64,000 nt of DNA from an uncultured Blautia sp. GTDB lineage: Bacteria > Bacillota > Clostridia > Lachnospirales > Lachnospiraceae. Below, piece by piece: positions 52,022 to 61,980 of this stretch. Position 1 is the first letter of the stretch. Every line of letters begins with the position of its first letter. The DNA lies in NCBI GenBank assembly GCA_934378195.1, contig CAKRPO010000003.1, forward strand, positions 54,398 to 118,397. Direction: 5' to 3'. Below the pieces are notes generated by a model. It worked only from the letters and a program-made list of their open reading frames with translations. It did no database searches and was not told where the DNA came from. The translations under genes were made by a program, and so were the position numbers.

Positions 52022-53359
52022 ATGAAGAAAGTAATCGGTTCAGTACTTACAGTAGCAATGGTTGCCGGAATGATGACAGGCTGTGGAAGTGCAGGTGGAA
52101 GCACAGATACCAAGACCTCAGCAGATAACAGTGCAAGTGATGATCAGGTGGTAATTGATGTTTTTCAGAATAAGAATGAGATCAGCGATGCACTGCAGGC
52201 AGCAATTGATACTTATGAGGAAGAAAATCCGAGTGTGAAGATCAATCTGGAGACCGTAGGTGGTTCTGATTACGCATCTTCCTTAAAGGCAAAGATGCTG
52301 GGAAATGACCCGGTTGAGATCTTTACCTTAGGTGGGCCGGATGATATCGCAAGCTATCAGGATTATCTGGAACCGCTGACAGATCAGGAATGGGTTTCCC
52401 ATGTAACTGCTGGTGGTGTGGACAATGTGAGTGTAGATGATGAAGTTTATGGACTTCCGCTGGCAATTGAAGGATATGGACTCATTTATAATAAGAAGAT
52501 TTTTGAAGCAGCAGGAATTGATGCATCTACATTAACGACTTATGATGCAATCGACAAAGCGTTTGCAGACCTGCAGGATCAGATTGATGAAGGAAAACTT
52601 GCGGATGAGTTCCCGGTTCTGGAAGCGGTAGAAGAATATGCAGCCAAGGAATCCTGGATCGTAGGTCTTCACACAAACAACGTTGCATTAAGTCAGGAAT
52701 TTAAGAGTGCAACAAATGCTTTTAACAGCAAATCTGTAGAGTATACCTATGGTGATCAGTTAAAAGACCTGATTGATCTGGAAACAAAATATACGACAAG
52801 CAAAGATGATCTGTCTTTACTGAACTCTGTTGATTATTCCACACAGGTCGGTGGCGGACTTGCCATTGAACGTGTAGCAGTTGTTCAGCAGGGTAACTGG
52901 ATTTCTTCTGAAGTTGCAAATGTATCTGAGGATGTTCTCGACAATCTGGGAATCCTTCCAATCCCGCTGAAAGGTGTGGTAGAAGACAGCATTGCGGTAG
53001 GTGTATCCAACTACTGGTGTGTAAACTCCAAGTCCTCTGATGCAGAAAAAAAAGCAGCAAAAGATTTCCTGAACTGGCTGTATCAGTCTGATGAAGGAAA
53101 ACAGATTGTAGTAAATGATCTTGGTTTCATTCCGGCCTTTGATAACTATGATGATGTTACGATCAGTGATCCACTTTCAGCAGAAGTCATGAGATATGTA
53201 GATGCAGGAAAAACAATTCCGTGGGTATTCTCCGGACAGCCATCCGGATGGGACAGCAAAGTTGCAGCAAACATCCAGAACTATCTGGCAGGAAACATGA
53301 CATGGGATGAAGTGATCGCACAGAATATTGCGGACTGGGAGTCAATGAGAGAGCAGTAA
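52022..53359 (+). CDS. ABC transporter sugar-binding lipoprotein (MalE/UgpB type)
   Basis: 445 residues from ATG 52022 after GGAGGAG. The lipobox is MTGC (Cys about 20), so it is membrane-anchored. The SBP_bac_1 fold shows VNIDVF-like and ATYEEENPSVKINLET segments (actual: DTYEEENPSVKINLETVGG), LPLAIEGYGLIYNKKIFEAAG and the later KKAAKDFLNWLYQSDEGKQ. It should bind an alpha-glucoside, given the glucosidase gene downstream and the LacI regulator. First gene of the operon. Confidence 0.9.
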   Translation: MKKVIGSVLTVAMVAGMMTGCGSAGGSTDTKTSADNSASDDQVVIDVFQNKNEISDALQAAIDTYEEENPSVKINLETVGGSDYASSLKAKMLGNDPVEIFTLGGPDDIASYQDYLEPLTDQEWVSHVTAGGVDNVSVDDEVYGLPLAIEGYGLIYNKKIFEAAGIDASTLTTYDAIDKAFADLQDQIDEGKLADEFPVLEAVEEYAAKESWIVGLHTNNVALSQEFKSATNAFNSKSVEYTYGDQLKDLIDLETKYTTSKDDLSLLNSVDYSTQVGGGLAIERVAVVQQGNWISSEVANVSEDVLDNLGILPIPLKGVVEDSIAVGVSNYWCVNSKSSDAEKKAAKDFLNWLYQSDEGKQIVVNDLGFIPAFDNYDDVTISDPLSAEVMRYVDAGKTIPWVFSGQPSGWDSKVAANIQNYLAGNMTWDEVIAQNIADWESMREQ

Positions 53360-53375
53360 AAAAGGAGATTGAATT

Positions 53376-54239
53376 ATGAGAAGAAAACAGACAGGATTCT
53401 GGTTGTTTATCTTTCCGGCATTGTTTGCCTTTGTCCTTGTAGTTCTGGTTCCGGCAGTAAAGGGGTTCTATTACTCCTTTACGAACTGGAACGGAATTGG
53501 TAAGAATGCCGCATTTGTAGGATTTTCAAACTATATTGGATTATTAAAAGATACGAGATTCTGGAACTCATTTTTGTTTACCTTTGTGTTTGCCATTTGT
53601 GCAGTAGTCTGCATTAATGTAGTTGGATTTGGACTGGCATTACTTGTCACAAGCAGAATCAAAGGCTCTAATATTGCCAGAACTGTGTTCTTTATGCCAA
53701 ACCTGATCGGTGGTATCCTCCTTGGATTTACCTGGCAGTTCATTTTTGTATCCATCTTTGAGGCACTGGGCAAAGCGACTGGATTCACCTGGCTGCAGGG
53801 ATGGCTGTCAGATCAGAAAACCGGATTTATTGGTATGCTGATTGTACTTACCTGGCAGCTTGCCGGATATATGATGATCATTTATATCGCACAGCTGGAG
53901 AGTATTCCGAATTCCTATGTGGAAGCTGCCAAGATTGACGGGGCCACATCTTTTCAGACATTTATGAAGATTAAGCTGCCACTGGTAGCTCCGGCATTTA
54001 CGATCGGTCTCTTTCTCTCTATTTCAGACTCTTTTAAGATGTTTGACCAGAACCTGGCGCTGACTGCCGGTGGACCTGGAAGCAGTACGGAAATGATCGC
54101 TCTTAATATATATAATACAGCTTTTAAAGAGTCAAAGCTTGGAGTTGCACAGTCCAAAGCAGTTGTATTTCTGATCGTGGTTGTGGCTATTTCACTGACT
54201 CAGCTTTACATAAGCAAGCGTAAGGAGGTAGAGATGTAA
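53376..54239 (+). CDS. Sugar ABC transporter permease (MalF type)
   Basis: 287 residues with six membrane spans. The EAA loop is YVEAAKIDGATSFQTFMKIKLP (split here: YVEAAKIDGATS and FQTFMKIKLP, about 182-203). GILLGFTWQFIF and LTAGGPGSSTEMI are also typical. It pairs with the MalG-type permease, whose start overlaps its stop (TAATG). Confidence 0.9.
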   Translation: MRRKQTGFWLFIFPALFAFVLVVLVPAVKGFYYSFTNWNGIGKNAAFVGFSNYIGLLKDTRFWNSFLFTFVFAICAVVCINVVGFGLALLVTSRIKGSNIARTVFFMPNLIGGILLGFTWQFIFVSIFEALGKATGFTWLQGWLSDQKTGFIGMLIVLTWQLAGYMMIIYIAQLESIPNSYVEAAKIDGATSFQTFMKIKLPLVAPAFTIGLFLSISDSFKMFDQNLALTAGGPGSSTEMIALNIYNTAFKESKLGVAQSKAVVFLIVVVAISLTQLYISKRKEVEM

Positions 54240-55063
54240 TGCAGATGAAAGTATGGAAAAAGGCGATTTTTGTTCTTTTACTGATTGTTTTGTCTTTGCT
54301 GTTTTTATCTCCAATCCTGCTCCTGCTCAACAGTTCATTCAAGGATCTGAAAGAGATTTATCTGAATGTACTGGCACTGCCGAGTCATTTTGGACTGGAT
54401 AATTATAAGGAAGCATTTGAAAAACTGGACTTCGTGCGCTCCTTTATGAATTCACTGGTGATTACGATTGTATCTACAGTACTGATCGTTCTTGTATCTT
54501 CCATGGCAGCATGGGTACTGGTACGTTACAACACACGAATGAGTAAATTCCTTTTTATGCTGTTTGCTGCTTCCATGTTGATTCCATTCCAGTGCGTCAT
54601 GCTTCCGTTGGTTGATTTCATGAGTGATCTGAATCTGATGAACCGCCCGGGTATCGTATTTATGTATGTTGGATTTGGGTGCAGTATGTCAATTGTGTTG
54701 TATCATGGATTTATTAAAAATATACCGTTGGAACTGGAAGAGGCGGCGACACTGGACGGATGCAGCACATTCCGTATGTTTTTCTCAGTCGTATTTCCGC
54801 TGTTAAAGACGATTACAGTGACAGTAGCGATCCTGAATGTAATGTGGATCTGGAATGACTTCCTTCTGCCAAATCTGATCATTAATCGTGCAGGATGGCA
54901 GACATTGCCGCTTAAGACCTATCTGTTCTTTGGACAGTTTACAAAGAACTGGGATCTTGCGACAGCAGGTCTGATTCTCTGTATGATACCAATCATTATA
55001 TTCTATGTCTTCTGCCAGCGTTATATTGTAAAAGGCGTAACAGATGGAGCTGTAAAGGGATGA
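54239..55063 (+). CDS. Sugar ABC transporter permease (MalG type)
   Basis: 274 residues, six membrane spans. The EAA loop is ELEEAATLDGCSTFRMFFSV. The stop codon of the previous gene overlaps this ATG by one base. With the MalF-type protein it makes the channel. No ATPase gene is present in the operon, so a shared MsmX-like ATPase encoded elsewhere is expected. Confidence 0.9.
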   Translation: MQMKVWKKAIFVLLLIVLSLLFLSPILLLLNSSFKDLKEIYLNVLALPSHFGLDNYKEAFEKLDFVRSFMNSLVITIVSTVLIVLVSSMAAWVLVRYNTRMSKFLFMLFAASMLIPFQCVMLPLVDFMSDLNLMNRPGIVFMYVGFGCSMSIVLYHGFIKNIPLELEEAATLDGCSTFRMFFSVVFPLLKTITVTVAILNVMWIWNDFLLPNLIINRAGWQTLPLKTYLFFGQFTKNWDLATAGLILCMIPIIIFYVFCQRYIVKGVTDGAVKG

Positions 55064-55121
55064 TGCACGAGATCGTGCTCTCTCGATTCTGAAAGAAAAT
55101 GAAAAAGGAATGGTAAGAATT

Positions 55122-56801
55122 ATGGATAAAAAATGGTGGAAAGAAAGCGTTGTATATCAGATCTACCCACGCAGTTTCTGCGACAGTAACGGAGATGGAA
55201 TCGGAGATCTGCGAGGAATCATCTCCAAATTAGATTATCTCGAAGAATTGGGTGTAGATGTACTCTGGCTGAGCCCGATCTATAAATCACCGAATGATGA
55301 TAATGGCTATGATATCAGCGATTACCGCGATATTATGGATGAATTTGGAACACTGGATGATTTTGATGAACTTCTGACCAAAGCACATGAACATCATCTG
55401 AAGATCATGCTGGATCTGGTGGTAAATCATACTTCAGATGAGCATAAATGGTTTATGGAAAGCAGAAGCTCCAAAGATAATCCGTATCGTGATTATTATA
55501 TCTGGGAAAAAGGAAAAGACGGAAATCCTCCGAATAACTGGGATTCTAATTTCAGCGGATCTGCATGGGAATATGATGAAACTACAGATATGTATTATCT
55601 GCATCTGTTTTCTACAAAGCAGCCGGATCTGAACTGGCGCAATGAGAAGGTACGTGAAGAAGTTTATGATCTGATGAAATGGTGGCTGGACAAAGGTATT
55701 GACGGATTCCGAATGGACGTTATCAATATGATCTCCAAGGTAAAAGGATATCCGGATGGCAAACCAATTCCAGGTTCCAAATATGGTGACAGACTTCCAT
55801 ATGTAATGAATGGCCCTCATGTACATGAATATCTGCAGGAAATGAATCATAGAGTATTGTCCAAATATGATCTGATAACAGTTGGTGAGGCACCTTGCAC
55901 TTCTGTGGAAGATGCACAGAAATATACCGGTTTTGACCGTGATGAGCTTAATATGGTATTTACTTTTGAACATATGGATGTAGATGCTGACAACGGGCTT
56001 AAATGGACAGATAAGAAACCAGATCTGGTGGAACTGAAAAAAGTATTCAGCAAATGGCAGACAGGCTTGGATGGCGTGGGCTGGAACAGTCTGTATCTGA
56101 ACAATCACGATCAGCCACGTATGGTTTCACGATTTGGTGACGATGGAAAATACTGGAAAGAATCTGCCAAAATGCTGGCAATCTGCCTTCATATGATGCA
56201 GGGAACTCCGTATATCTATCAGGGCGAAGAAATCGGCATGAAGAATATCGAGTTCCAGAGCATTGAGGAATGTAATGATATTGAAGCAATCAATGCCTAT
56301 AAGGAATATACTTCTGATGGAAGAATCTCTCCGGAAGATATGATGCGATATATCAATAAAAAAGGAAGAGATAATGCCAGAACACCGATGCAGTGGAATG
56401 ATACTGAAAATGCCGGATTTACGACAGGAACTCCATGGTTTACTGTAAATCCGAATTATAAAGAGGTTAATGTTGCAGAGCAGGAGAAAGACCCGGATTC
56501 TATTTTGAATTTTTATAAACATCTGATCCAGATGAGAAAAGAATACCCTATTATTGTATATGGTTCTTATAAACTGCTCTATCCGGATCATAAAACAGCA
56601 TTTGTTTATGAAAGAATGCTGGAAGATGAGAAATTACTGGTAGCCTGCAATTTCAGTGCAGAAGAGCTGGAGTTGGAAGTACCGGCTGAATTTGTACAGA
56701 AGGAAGCAGAGCTTCTGATCTCAAATTATCATGAAGCAAAGATTTCTGAAAAGCTGGTATTGAGACCTTACGAGGCAAGAGTCTATCGGATCACAAAGTA
56801 G
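55122..56801 (+). CDS. GH13 alpha-glucosidase (oligo-1,6-glucosidase type)
   Basis: 559 residues, no signal peptide, so cytoplasmic. It begins MDKKWWKESVVYQIYPRSF. The GH13 regions are intact: DLVVNHTSDEH, nucleophile Asp in GFRMDVINM, acid/base Glu in VGEAP, and NNHDQPR. The Val-Ile after the nucleophile region suggests alpha-1,6 or short alpha-1,4 specificity, but this is uncertain. It hydrolyses the imported oligosaccharide. ATG 55122 was chosen by family alignment; ATG 55110 is too close to AAGGA. Confidence 0.9.
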   Translation: MDKKWWKESVVYQIYPRSFCDSNGDGIGDLRGIISKLDYLEELGVDVLWLSPIYKSPNDDNGYDISDYRDIMDEFGTLDDFDELLTKAHEHHLKIMLDLVVNHTSDEHKWFMESRSSKDNPYRDYYIWEKGKDGNPPNNWDSNFSGSAWEYDETTDMYYLHLFSTKQPDLNWRNEKVREEVYDLMKWWLDKGIDGFRMDVINMISKVKGYPDGKPIPGSKYGDRLPYVMNGPHVHEYLQEMNHRVLSKYDLITVGEAPCTSVEDAQKYTGFDRDELNMVFTFEHMDVDADNGLKWTDKKPDLVELKKVFSKWQTGLDGVGWNSLYLNNHDQPRMVSRFGDDGKYWKESAKMLAICLHMMQGTPYIYQGEEIGMKNIEFQSIEECNDIEAINAYKEYTSDGRISPEDMMRYINKKGRDNARTPMQWNDTENAGFTTGTPWFTVNPNYKEVNVAEQEKDPDSILNFYKHLIQMRKEYPIIVYGSYKLLYPDHKTAFVYERMLEDEKLLVACNFSAEELELEVPAEFVQKEAELLISNYHEAKISEKLVLRPYEARVYRITK

Positions 56802-56847
56802 ATTTACAAAGCAGATAACGGGAATGGCTCTTGTCAGGAGAAATGAT

Positions 56848-57240
56848 ATGGAACAGTATTTGTATAAGCGACATATAAAAGGAATCCAGCATATTGGAAT
56901 TCCAACACGTAAGTACGCAGAAACCTTGGATTTCTACAAATCCCTGGGGTTTGAAGTTGTGAATCAGGAAGAAATGCCGGGTATGAAAGTTGCCTTCCTG
57001 CGAATCCACAATGTTATGCTCGAAGTATATGAGAGTGAAGAGACGGCAGAGAAAACAGGAAGCATTGATCATCTTTCACTTTCCGTGGAGACAGTCGACC
57101 GGTTATATCAGGAAATGCTGCCCGAGTATAAAGTGCTCAGCTCAGAAGTGGAACAGCTTCCTTACTGGAAAAATGGCATTCGCTTTTTTAAGGTGGAAGG
57201 TCCGAATAAAGAAGTAATCGAGTTCTGCGAGATTCTTTAA
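56848..57240 (+). CDS. VOC family (glyoxalase-like) protein
   Basis: 130 residues from ATG 56848 after AGGAG. HIKGIQHIGIPTRKYAETLD opens the first module; KVAFLRIHNVMLEVYES, IDHLSLSVETVD and PNKEVIEFCE give the positions of metal ligands. Family members act on small molecules such as methylglyoxal adducts or sugar phosphates. It follows the glucosidase by 46 bp and is probably cotranscribed. Confidence 0.8.
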   Translation: MEQYLYKRHIKGIQHIGIPTRKYAETLDFYKSLGFEVVNQEEMPGMKVAFLRIHNVMLEVYESEETAEKTGSIDHLSLSVETVDRLYQEMLPEYKVLSSEVEQLPYWKNGIRFFKVEGPNKEVIEFCEIL

Positions 57241-57255
57241 AACAGGTTTGAGATA

Positions 57256-57297
57256 TTGCATTATTCTTTCCTTGTGTTATAATAATTCAAAATTGAA
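57256..57297 (+). promoter_or_regulatory. Promoter and palindrome of the TauE/SafE gene
   Basis: TTGCAT (57256-57261) and TATAAT (57278-57283), spacer 16 bp, followed by the palindrome TTCAAAATTGAA (57286-57297), a plausible MarR-type operator. Confidence 0.55.
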
Positions 57298-57335
57298 CTA
57301 TTCAAAAAAGAATTAAATACAGGGAGAGAAACAAC

Positions 57336-58112
57336 ATGCAGATTTTATGGACAGTAATCGTCACATTTTTTGCAGGAATGGGAGCAGGGCTTGGAACAGG
57401 TTTTGCCGGGATGAGTGCGGCGGCCGTGATCAGTCCCATACTTATCACATTCCTTGGAATGGAACCTTATATGGCGGTAGGCATTGCACTGTCATCGGAT
57501 GTACTGGCAAGTGCGGTATCCGCGTATGTATATGGAAAGAATAAGAATCTGGATATCAAAAATGGCGTGATCATGATGGTCAGTGTGCTGGTATTTACTG
57601 TGGTTGGCAGTTATGTGTCCAGCCTGGTTCCATCAACCACGATGGGGAATTTTTCCGTATTCATGACTTTCCTTCTGGGAATTAAGTTTATTGTGAAACC
57701 GGTCATGACAACGAAAGAGAGCATGCAGGATGTGCCGGCGAAAAAGAGAGCGATCCAGTCAGTTGTCTGTGGAATTATGATTGGATTTATCTGTGGATTT
57801 ATCGGAGCCGGCGGGGGAATGATGATGCTGTTGATCCTGACATCTGTGCTTGGATATGAACTTAAGACAGCTGTCGGAACCAGTGTGTTTATCATGGCTT
57901 TCACAGCATTTACCGGAGCGGCATCTCATTTTGCAATCGGTGGAATGCCAGATGTGACGGTATGGATCTTATGCATTGTATTTACATTTATCTGGGCAAG
58001 AATTGCAGCCGTATTTGCAAATAAAGCGTCAACGAAAACGCTCAATCGTGCTACTGGCATCATACTGGTCGTACTTGGAATTGTAGTGATGTTATTTTCT
58101 TTATTGTCATAA
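57336..58112 (+). CDS. TauE/SafE family (TSUP) membrane exporter
   Basis: 258 residues with about eight membrane spans arranged as two repeats. GAGLGTGFAGMSAAAVISPI near the N-terminus and IGFICGFIGAGGGMMMLLIL in the second half are the family's Gly-rich motifs. Members export sulphite, sulfonates or other organosulfur anions. It is convergent with a MarR regulator that may control it. Confidence 0.88.
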   Translation: MQILWTVIVTFFAGMGAGLGTGFAGMSAAAVISPILITFLGMEPYMAVGIALSSDVLASAVSAYVYGKNKNLDIKNGVIMMVSVLVFTVVGSYVSSLVPSTTMGNFSVFMTFLLGIKFIVKPVMTTKESMQDVPAKKRAIQSVVCGIMIGFICGFIGAGGGMMMLLILTSVLGYELKTAVGTSVFIMAFTAFTGAASHFAIGGMPDVTVWILCIVFTFIWARIAAVFANKASTKTLNRATGIILVVLGIVVMLFSLLS

Positions 58113-58148
58113 AAAATTACTTTATAAAGTAAATGTATCAGTAGAACG

Positions 58149-58181
58149 CAAAAGGAGAAGCCATTTTCAGGCTTCTCCTTT
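58149..58181. terminator. Bidirectional terminator between TauE/SafE and marR
   Basis: AAAAGGAGAAGCC / GGCTTCTCCTTTT around ATTTTCA. The MarR stop codon lies in the loop (58167-58169). Confidence 0.85.
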
Positions 58182-58601
58182 TAGTATGTTGTCAAGATTC
58201 TGGTCCATAATATTCAGAATCTCGAGAAATTTCTGTCGCGTTTCGGTATCAAGGCCGGTCAGAATCCGGTCAATAAAATTCTGCTGAAGCTGTCGGCCCT
58301 TTGCAATGATTGGCTGTGCTTTTTCTGTACAGAGCAGTTCGGTCTTACGGCGGTCACTTTTTACCGCATGGCGCTCCAGATATCCGTCACAGACAAGCTT
58401 GTCTACATTGACAGAAACCAGGTTTGCCTTTAATTTACGGACTTCGACAATATCCCGTGCAGTGCGGAATTCGGGATTATTTGCCAGAAACATAAGAATG
58501 TCAAAAGCTGTTTGCGGAAGATTAAGTTCGCGGCAAAGAGATTTGCAGGTCCTGTTGTATGCAAGAGAAGTTTTTCTTGCGAATTCGATGTTTATATCCA
58601 T
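58167..58601 (-). CDS. MarR family transcriptional regulator
   Basis: 144 residues. The winged helix (about 25-100) includes PQTAFDILMFLANNPEFRTA, VNVDKLVCDGYLERHAVKSD and RRKTELLCTEKAQ. It is convergent with the TauE/SafE gene and separate from the two-component system upstream, although it is transcribed in the same direction 38 bp after the kinase gene. Confidence 0.85.
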   Translation of the reverse strand: MDINIEFARKTSLAYNRTCKSLCRELNLPQTAFDILMFLANNPEFRTARDIVEVRKLKANLVSVNVDKLVCDGYLERHAVKSDRRKTELLCTEKAQPIIAKGRQLQQNFIDRILTGLDTETRQKFLEILNIMDQNLDNILKGEA

Positions 58602-58639
58602 AAAAAATCCTCGATTATAGAAAGTATAAATATGATAGT

Positions 58640-59836
58640 TCAGATTCGAATTGATGGTGAATTCATGGGCAGCATGAGTGCAATCGTGCTGCCTTTTTCG
58701 TTGCTCGCCAGAACTTTGACCTGACCACCATGTTGTCTGGCAATCTCGGCTACCAGGGCGAGGCCAAGACCGGCCCCACCCATGGCGCGACTGCGGGATT
58801 TGTCTACGCGGAAAAACGGGGCGAAGATTTTTTCCTGATATTCAGGTGAGATACCGATACCGGTGTCGGATATTTTAACGAAAGCACAATCTGTTGAATG
58901 TGGAGAAGAAGCTGTGTCCAGGACGGTTTTCCCCGGATGGATGCTGACAGTTACTTTTCCCGAAGGATGATTGTATTTGATTGCATTTTCTACAAGATTA
59001 TATACGGCACGGTAGAGTAGCAGATAACTTCCGGTAACAGTACAGTCACCCTCATTTTGGAGTAATTCAATTTGCTTCTGGTCAGCTATCGAAGCCAGAT
59101 CGCAGAAAACTTCTTCTGTAAGTTCTGCCAGAGAAATTGTTTCAGAGCGTTCAACTGTCTGAATACCGGTCATATCGAGAAGGACTTCTGCCAGGTGGGA
59201 AAGTCGTCCGGTCTGTTCCTGGATCATAGTAAAAATCTTCTGGTATTCTTCTGTGGAAGGCTCTTTTTTTCGGGCAAAAACTTCCAGATTTGTCTGTATG
59301 ACGGCAAGTGGTGTCCGAAGCTCATGTGCGGCACTGGCAGAAAATTGTTTTTGTGCAGTGAATGCGTCATCCAGGCGGGAGAGCATTTCATTAAAAGAAA
59401 TGGTCAGTTGCGAGATTTCATCGTTACTGTCTGGAATTTCCAAAGACTCTGCAAGATTTTGTGCCTGTATTTTTTCAATTTTTGTGCTAAGTTCGCGTAA
59501 AGGTGCCAGTGCACGGTGGCTGATAAAATAAGTTATGATACTGCTTATAAGAATAATGATTCCAGTAGCGATCATACTTCTGATACGGAATAAGTCCTTA
59601 GTTGTCTGTACCTGATCGGAAAGATCGGGAAACAGCACGGATGGATCTACACTGAAAGTGATAGGCGTAGAATCGGTTTCATTAATTTGTACGATGTAGT
59701 TTTCCAGATTTTCCATTCCAGTGACAGCAGAATTACTGATAAAAAAATACATCAGAATACAGGTGGCTGTTACAAGAAGGGTGATAATTAAAGTTAGTCG
59801 CCATTGCAGGGAGAGTTTTTTTGTGAAATTTTTCAT
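58640..59836 (-). CDS. Sensor histidine kinase (OmpR-type partner)
   Basis: 398 residues with two membrane spans (about 12-32 and 88-108), an extracellular loop of about 50 residues, HAMP, HisKA with phospho-accepting His in SAAHELRTPLAVIQ, and HATPase with NLVENAIKYN, DTGIGISPEYQ and GLGLALVAEIARQHGG. The first base of its start overlaps the response regulator stop (ATGA). It senses an extracytoplasmic signal that the sequence does not reveal. Confidence 0.92.
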   Translation of the reverse strand: MKNFTKKLSLQWRLTLIITLLVTATCILMYFFISNSAVTGMENLENYIVQINETDSTPITFSVDPSVLFPDLSDQVQTTKDLFRIRSMIATGIIILISSIITYFISHRALAPLRELSTKIEKIQAQNLAESLEIPDSNDEISQLTISFNEMLSRLDDAFTAQKQFSASAAHELRTPLAVIQTNLEVFARKKEPSTEEYQKIFTMIQEQTGRLSHLAEVLLDMTGIQTVERSETISLAELTEEVFCDLASIADQKQIELLQNEGDCTVTGSYLLLYRAVYNLVENAIKYNHPSGKVTVSIHPGKTVLDTASSPHSTDCAFVKISDTGIGISPEYQEKIFAPFFRVDKSRSRAMGGAGLGLALVAEIARQHGGQVKVLASNEKGSTIALMLPMNSPSIRI

Positions 59837-60510
59837 TGTGCATCCTCCATTAGAATATAGCCCTGACCAATCTTGTTTTGGATAGGGTCAAATCCCAGTG
59901 CGGCGCGAAGCTTCTTGCGAAGAGAAGAAATGTGTACGCGGATGGAATTGCTGAAGCTGTTGACATTTCCGTCCCAGAGATGTTCAATCATTTCTTCCTG
60001 GCTGATGATTCGTCCCTGGTGAAGCAGAAAATATTCCAGAAGTGCACTTTCCTTTCGAGTCAGGGAGAGATGTTCGCCAGCTATGCTGGCTTTGCGGGTG
60101 CGGGTATCAAAGGTGATTTGTCCGCATTTCAGGCAGACATTTTCCTGGATAAATCTTCTGCGGGTCAGGCTTCGGATTCTGGCTTCCAGTTCATCGAAAT
60201 GAAATGGTTTGGTGAGGTAATCATTGGCACCGAGATCTAACCCGTCTACTTTGTCCTGAATCTGTCCTCGGGCGGAAAGGATCAGGACAGGAGTAGTGCT
60301 GTTATAAGCGCGGAACTGTCGCAGGATCTCCAGCCCGTCAATTCCTGGAAGATTCAGATCCAGAAGAATCAGGTCATAAGTTTCTGTCATACATAATTCC
60401 AGACCCTCATCTCCATTGAAACAGGTATCTGTTTCATATCCATTCATGTGAAGTCCCTCTGCGATAGAGTAGCAGAGAGGTTTTTCGTCTTCTATTATTA
60501 ATATGTGCAT
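59833..60510 (-). CDS. OmpR/PhoB-family response regulator
   Basis: 225 residues. The receiver domain has IIEDEKPLC, phospho-acceptor Asp in LILLDLNLPGIDG (about 51) and LTKPFHFDEL. The C-terminal winged helix (about 130-222) includes LTRKESALLEYFLLHQGRII and SNSIRVHISSLRKKL. It is divergent from the TlpA-like gene, so that operon is a plausible target. Confidence 0.93.
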   Translation of the reverse strand: MHILIIEDEKPLCYSIAEGLHMNGYETDTCFNGDEGLELCMTETYDLILLDLNLPGIDGLEILRQFRAYNSTTPVLILSARGQIQDKVDGLDLGANDYLTKPFHFDELEARIRSLTRRRFIQENVCLKCGQITFDTRTRKASIAGEHLSLTRKESALLEYFLLHQGRIISQEEMIEHLWDGNVNSFSNSIRVHISSLRKKLRAALGFDPIQNKIGQGYILMEDAQ

Positions 60511-60745
60511 GTTAAAACTCCCTTGTAAGATAAGAATGTCCTGTTCTGCAAAGCAGGAATAATAGGGTATTTCTTTATTGTAATTTCTATCATACCATGT
60601 TGCGCATAAAATTTCTGTAAAAAAAGTTATTTCTTAACACCGATTTTATAGGAAGGATGGTATACTTTCATTTATAGTAATCACAGTAAGCCTGGTTCAC
60701 ACAATGAAAAAGTAAATGGAACCAACAGAAGGGAGAACATATATT

Positions 60746-61921
60746 ATGAAATTCAGAACACAGAAAATCACAGCACTTATGGCGGCAGCAATAGTAGGGG
60801 TATCTACACTTGGAAGTGTATCCGTAATGGCAGCAGAAAGTACAGAGGCAATGGCGGTTCCGGCAGATCAGGCGGGAATGGTGGTTGATGGAGATGCAGC
60901 TGCAGCAGATGGTGACGCAATCTCGTCTGATTTTATACAGGGCACTTTTAAACCATCTGAGACAACAGTGCAGGCACAGGATTCTTATGAATATCCATTC
61001 CTTGGACTTAACATGAAACTTCCAGAGGAACTTCTCAAACAGATAAAAGCGCAGACCATTGCGATGATCACCAATGAAGGATGGAATGACAATGCAGATG
61101 ATCTTAAATATGCATACATAAGCTGGAGTGAAATGACCGAAGAGCAGAAAGATGCAGAGGTTGACAAGCTTGGTACTGCATATGATGACTGGTGTAAAAG
61201 TCTTGCAAAAATCGGAGTGATCGGAATTTATGACGAAGATTCTGAGAAAGAACTGGATAAGATCACTGGCTGTACCGAGCACAAAGAGATTGGAAGCAGC
61301 AGTGACGGAAAGTATAAGTATTATCTGAGTACAAATAAGGATGCAGATGAGTCTCTGAAAAAAGAAGTGGAAGAAATCGACGTGACACTCACAGAGATGA
61401 CACCATTCCAGCAGCTTTCCGCATTTGACCAGCCACAGGACACCAGCAATACAGGTGATTCCACAACTGTAGGAAAGTTTGAGACAAAGGGTATTGACGG
61501 AAAGGACTATACAGAAAAAGTATTCAGCGATTATGATCTGACTCTGGTAAATATCTTTACCACCTGGTGTTCTCCATGCGTCAATGAGATTCCGGAACTG
61601 GAAAAGCTTTATGAAGAGATGAAAGAAAAAGGGGTTGGCGTTGTTGGTGTTGTTCTTGATACAGTAGGAGATGATGGCAAACAGGATGATGCTACAGTGA
61701 AAAAAGCTGGTGTCCTTCAGGAAAAGACAAAAGCTTCCTATCCTTTCCTGATTCCGGATTCAACAATGATGAATGGACGTCTGAATGGCATCTCTGCTTT
61801 CCCTGAAACATTCTTTGTTGACAAAGAAGGAAACATTGTAGGAGAAACATATTCCGGAAGCCATAGCCTGGATGAGTGGAAGGAAATCGTAGAAAAAGAA
61901 CTTGCGAATGTTTCAAAATAA
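60746..61921 (+). CDS. Exported TlpA/ResA-like thioredoxin-fold protein
   Basis: 391 residues from ATG 60746 after GGGAG. A Sec signal peptide ends near VMAAE (about 33) without a lipobox. A helical region (about 90-200) I do not recognise follows, then the thioredoxin domain (about 250-391) with FTTWCSPCVNEIPELEKLY, a WCxxC redox centre, and cis-Pro in AFPETFFVDKEG. It probably reduces or oxidises disulfides outside the cell. The next genes encode a CXXC peptide and a membrane ferredoxin, suggesting an electron supply route. Confidence 0.85.
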   Translation: MKFRTQKITALMAAAIVGVSTLGSVSVMAAESTEAMAVPADQAGMVVDGDAAAADGDAISSDFIQGTFKPSETTVQAQDSYEYPFLGLNMKLPEELLKQIKAQTIAMITNEGWNDNADDLKYAYISWSEMTEEQKDAEVDKLGTAYDDWCKSLAKIGVIGIYDEDSEKELDKITGCTEHKEIGSSSDGKYKYYLSTNKDADESLKKEVEEIDVTLTEMTPFQQLSAFDQPQDTSNTGDSTTVGKFETKGIDGKDYTEKVFSDYDLTLVNIFTTWCSPCVNEIPELEKLYEEMKEKGVGVVGVVLDTVGDDGKQDDATVKKAGVLQEKTKASYPFLIPDSTMMNGRLNGISAFPETFFVDKEGNIVGETYSGSHSLDEWKEIVEKELANVSK

Positions 61922-61980
61922 AAGAGTATAGTTGTGATAACCGGCAATGCCGGTTTCAGGCAGAAAGATAAAGGATAACT

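Noticed and set aside
60600..60745. Direct TTTCT repeats as response-regulator sites
   Set aside because: The repeats are short and A/T-rich, with inconsistent spacing, and cannot be distinguished from background by eye.
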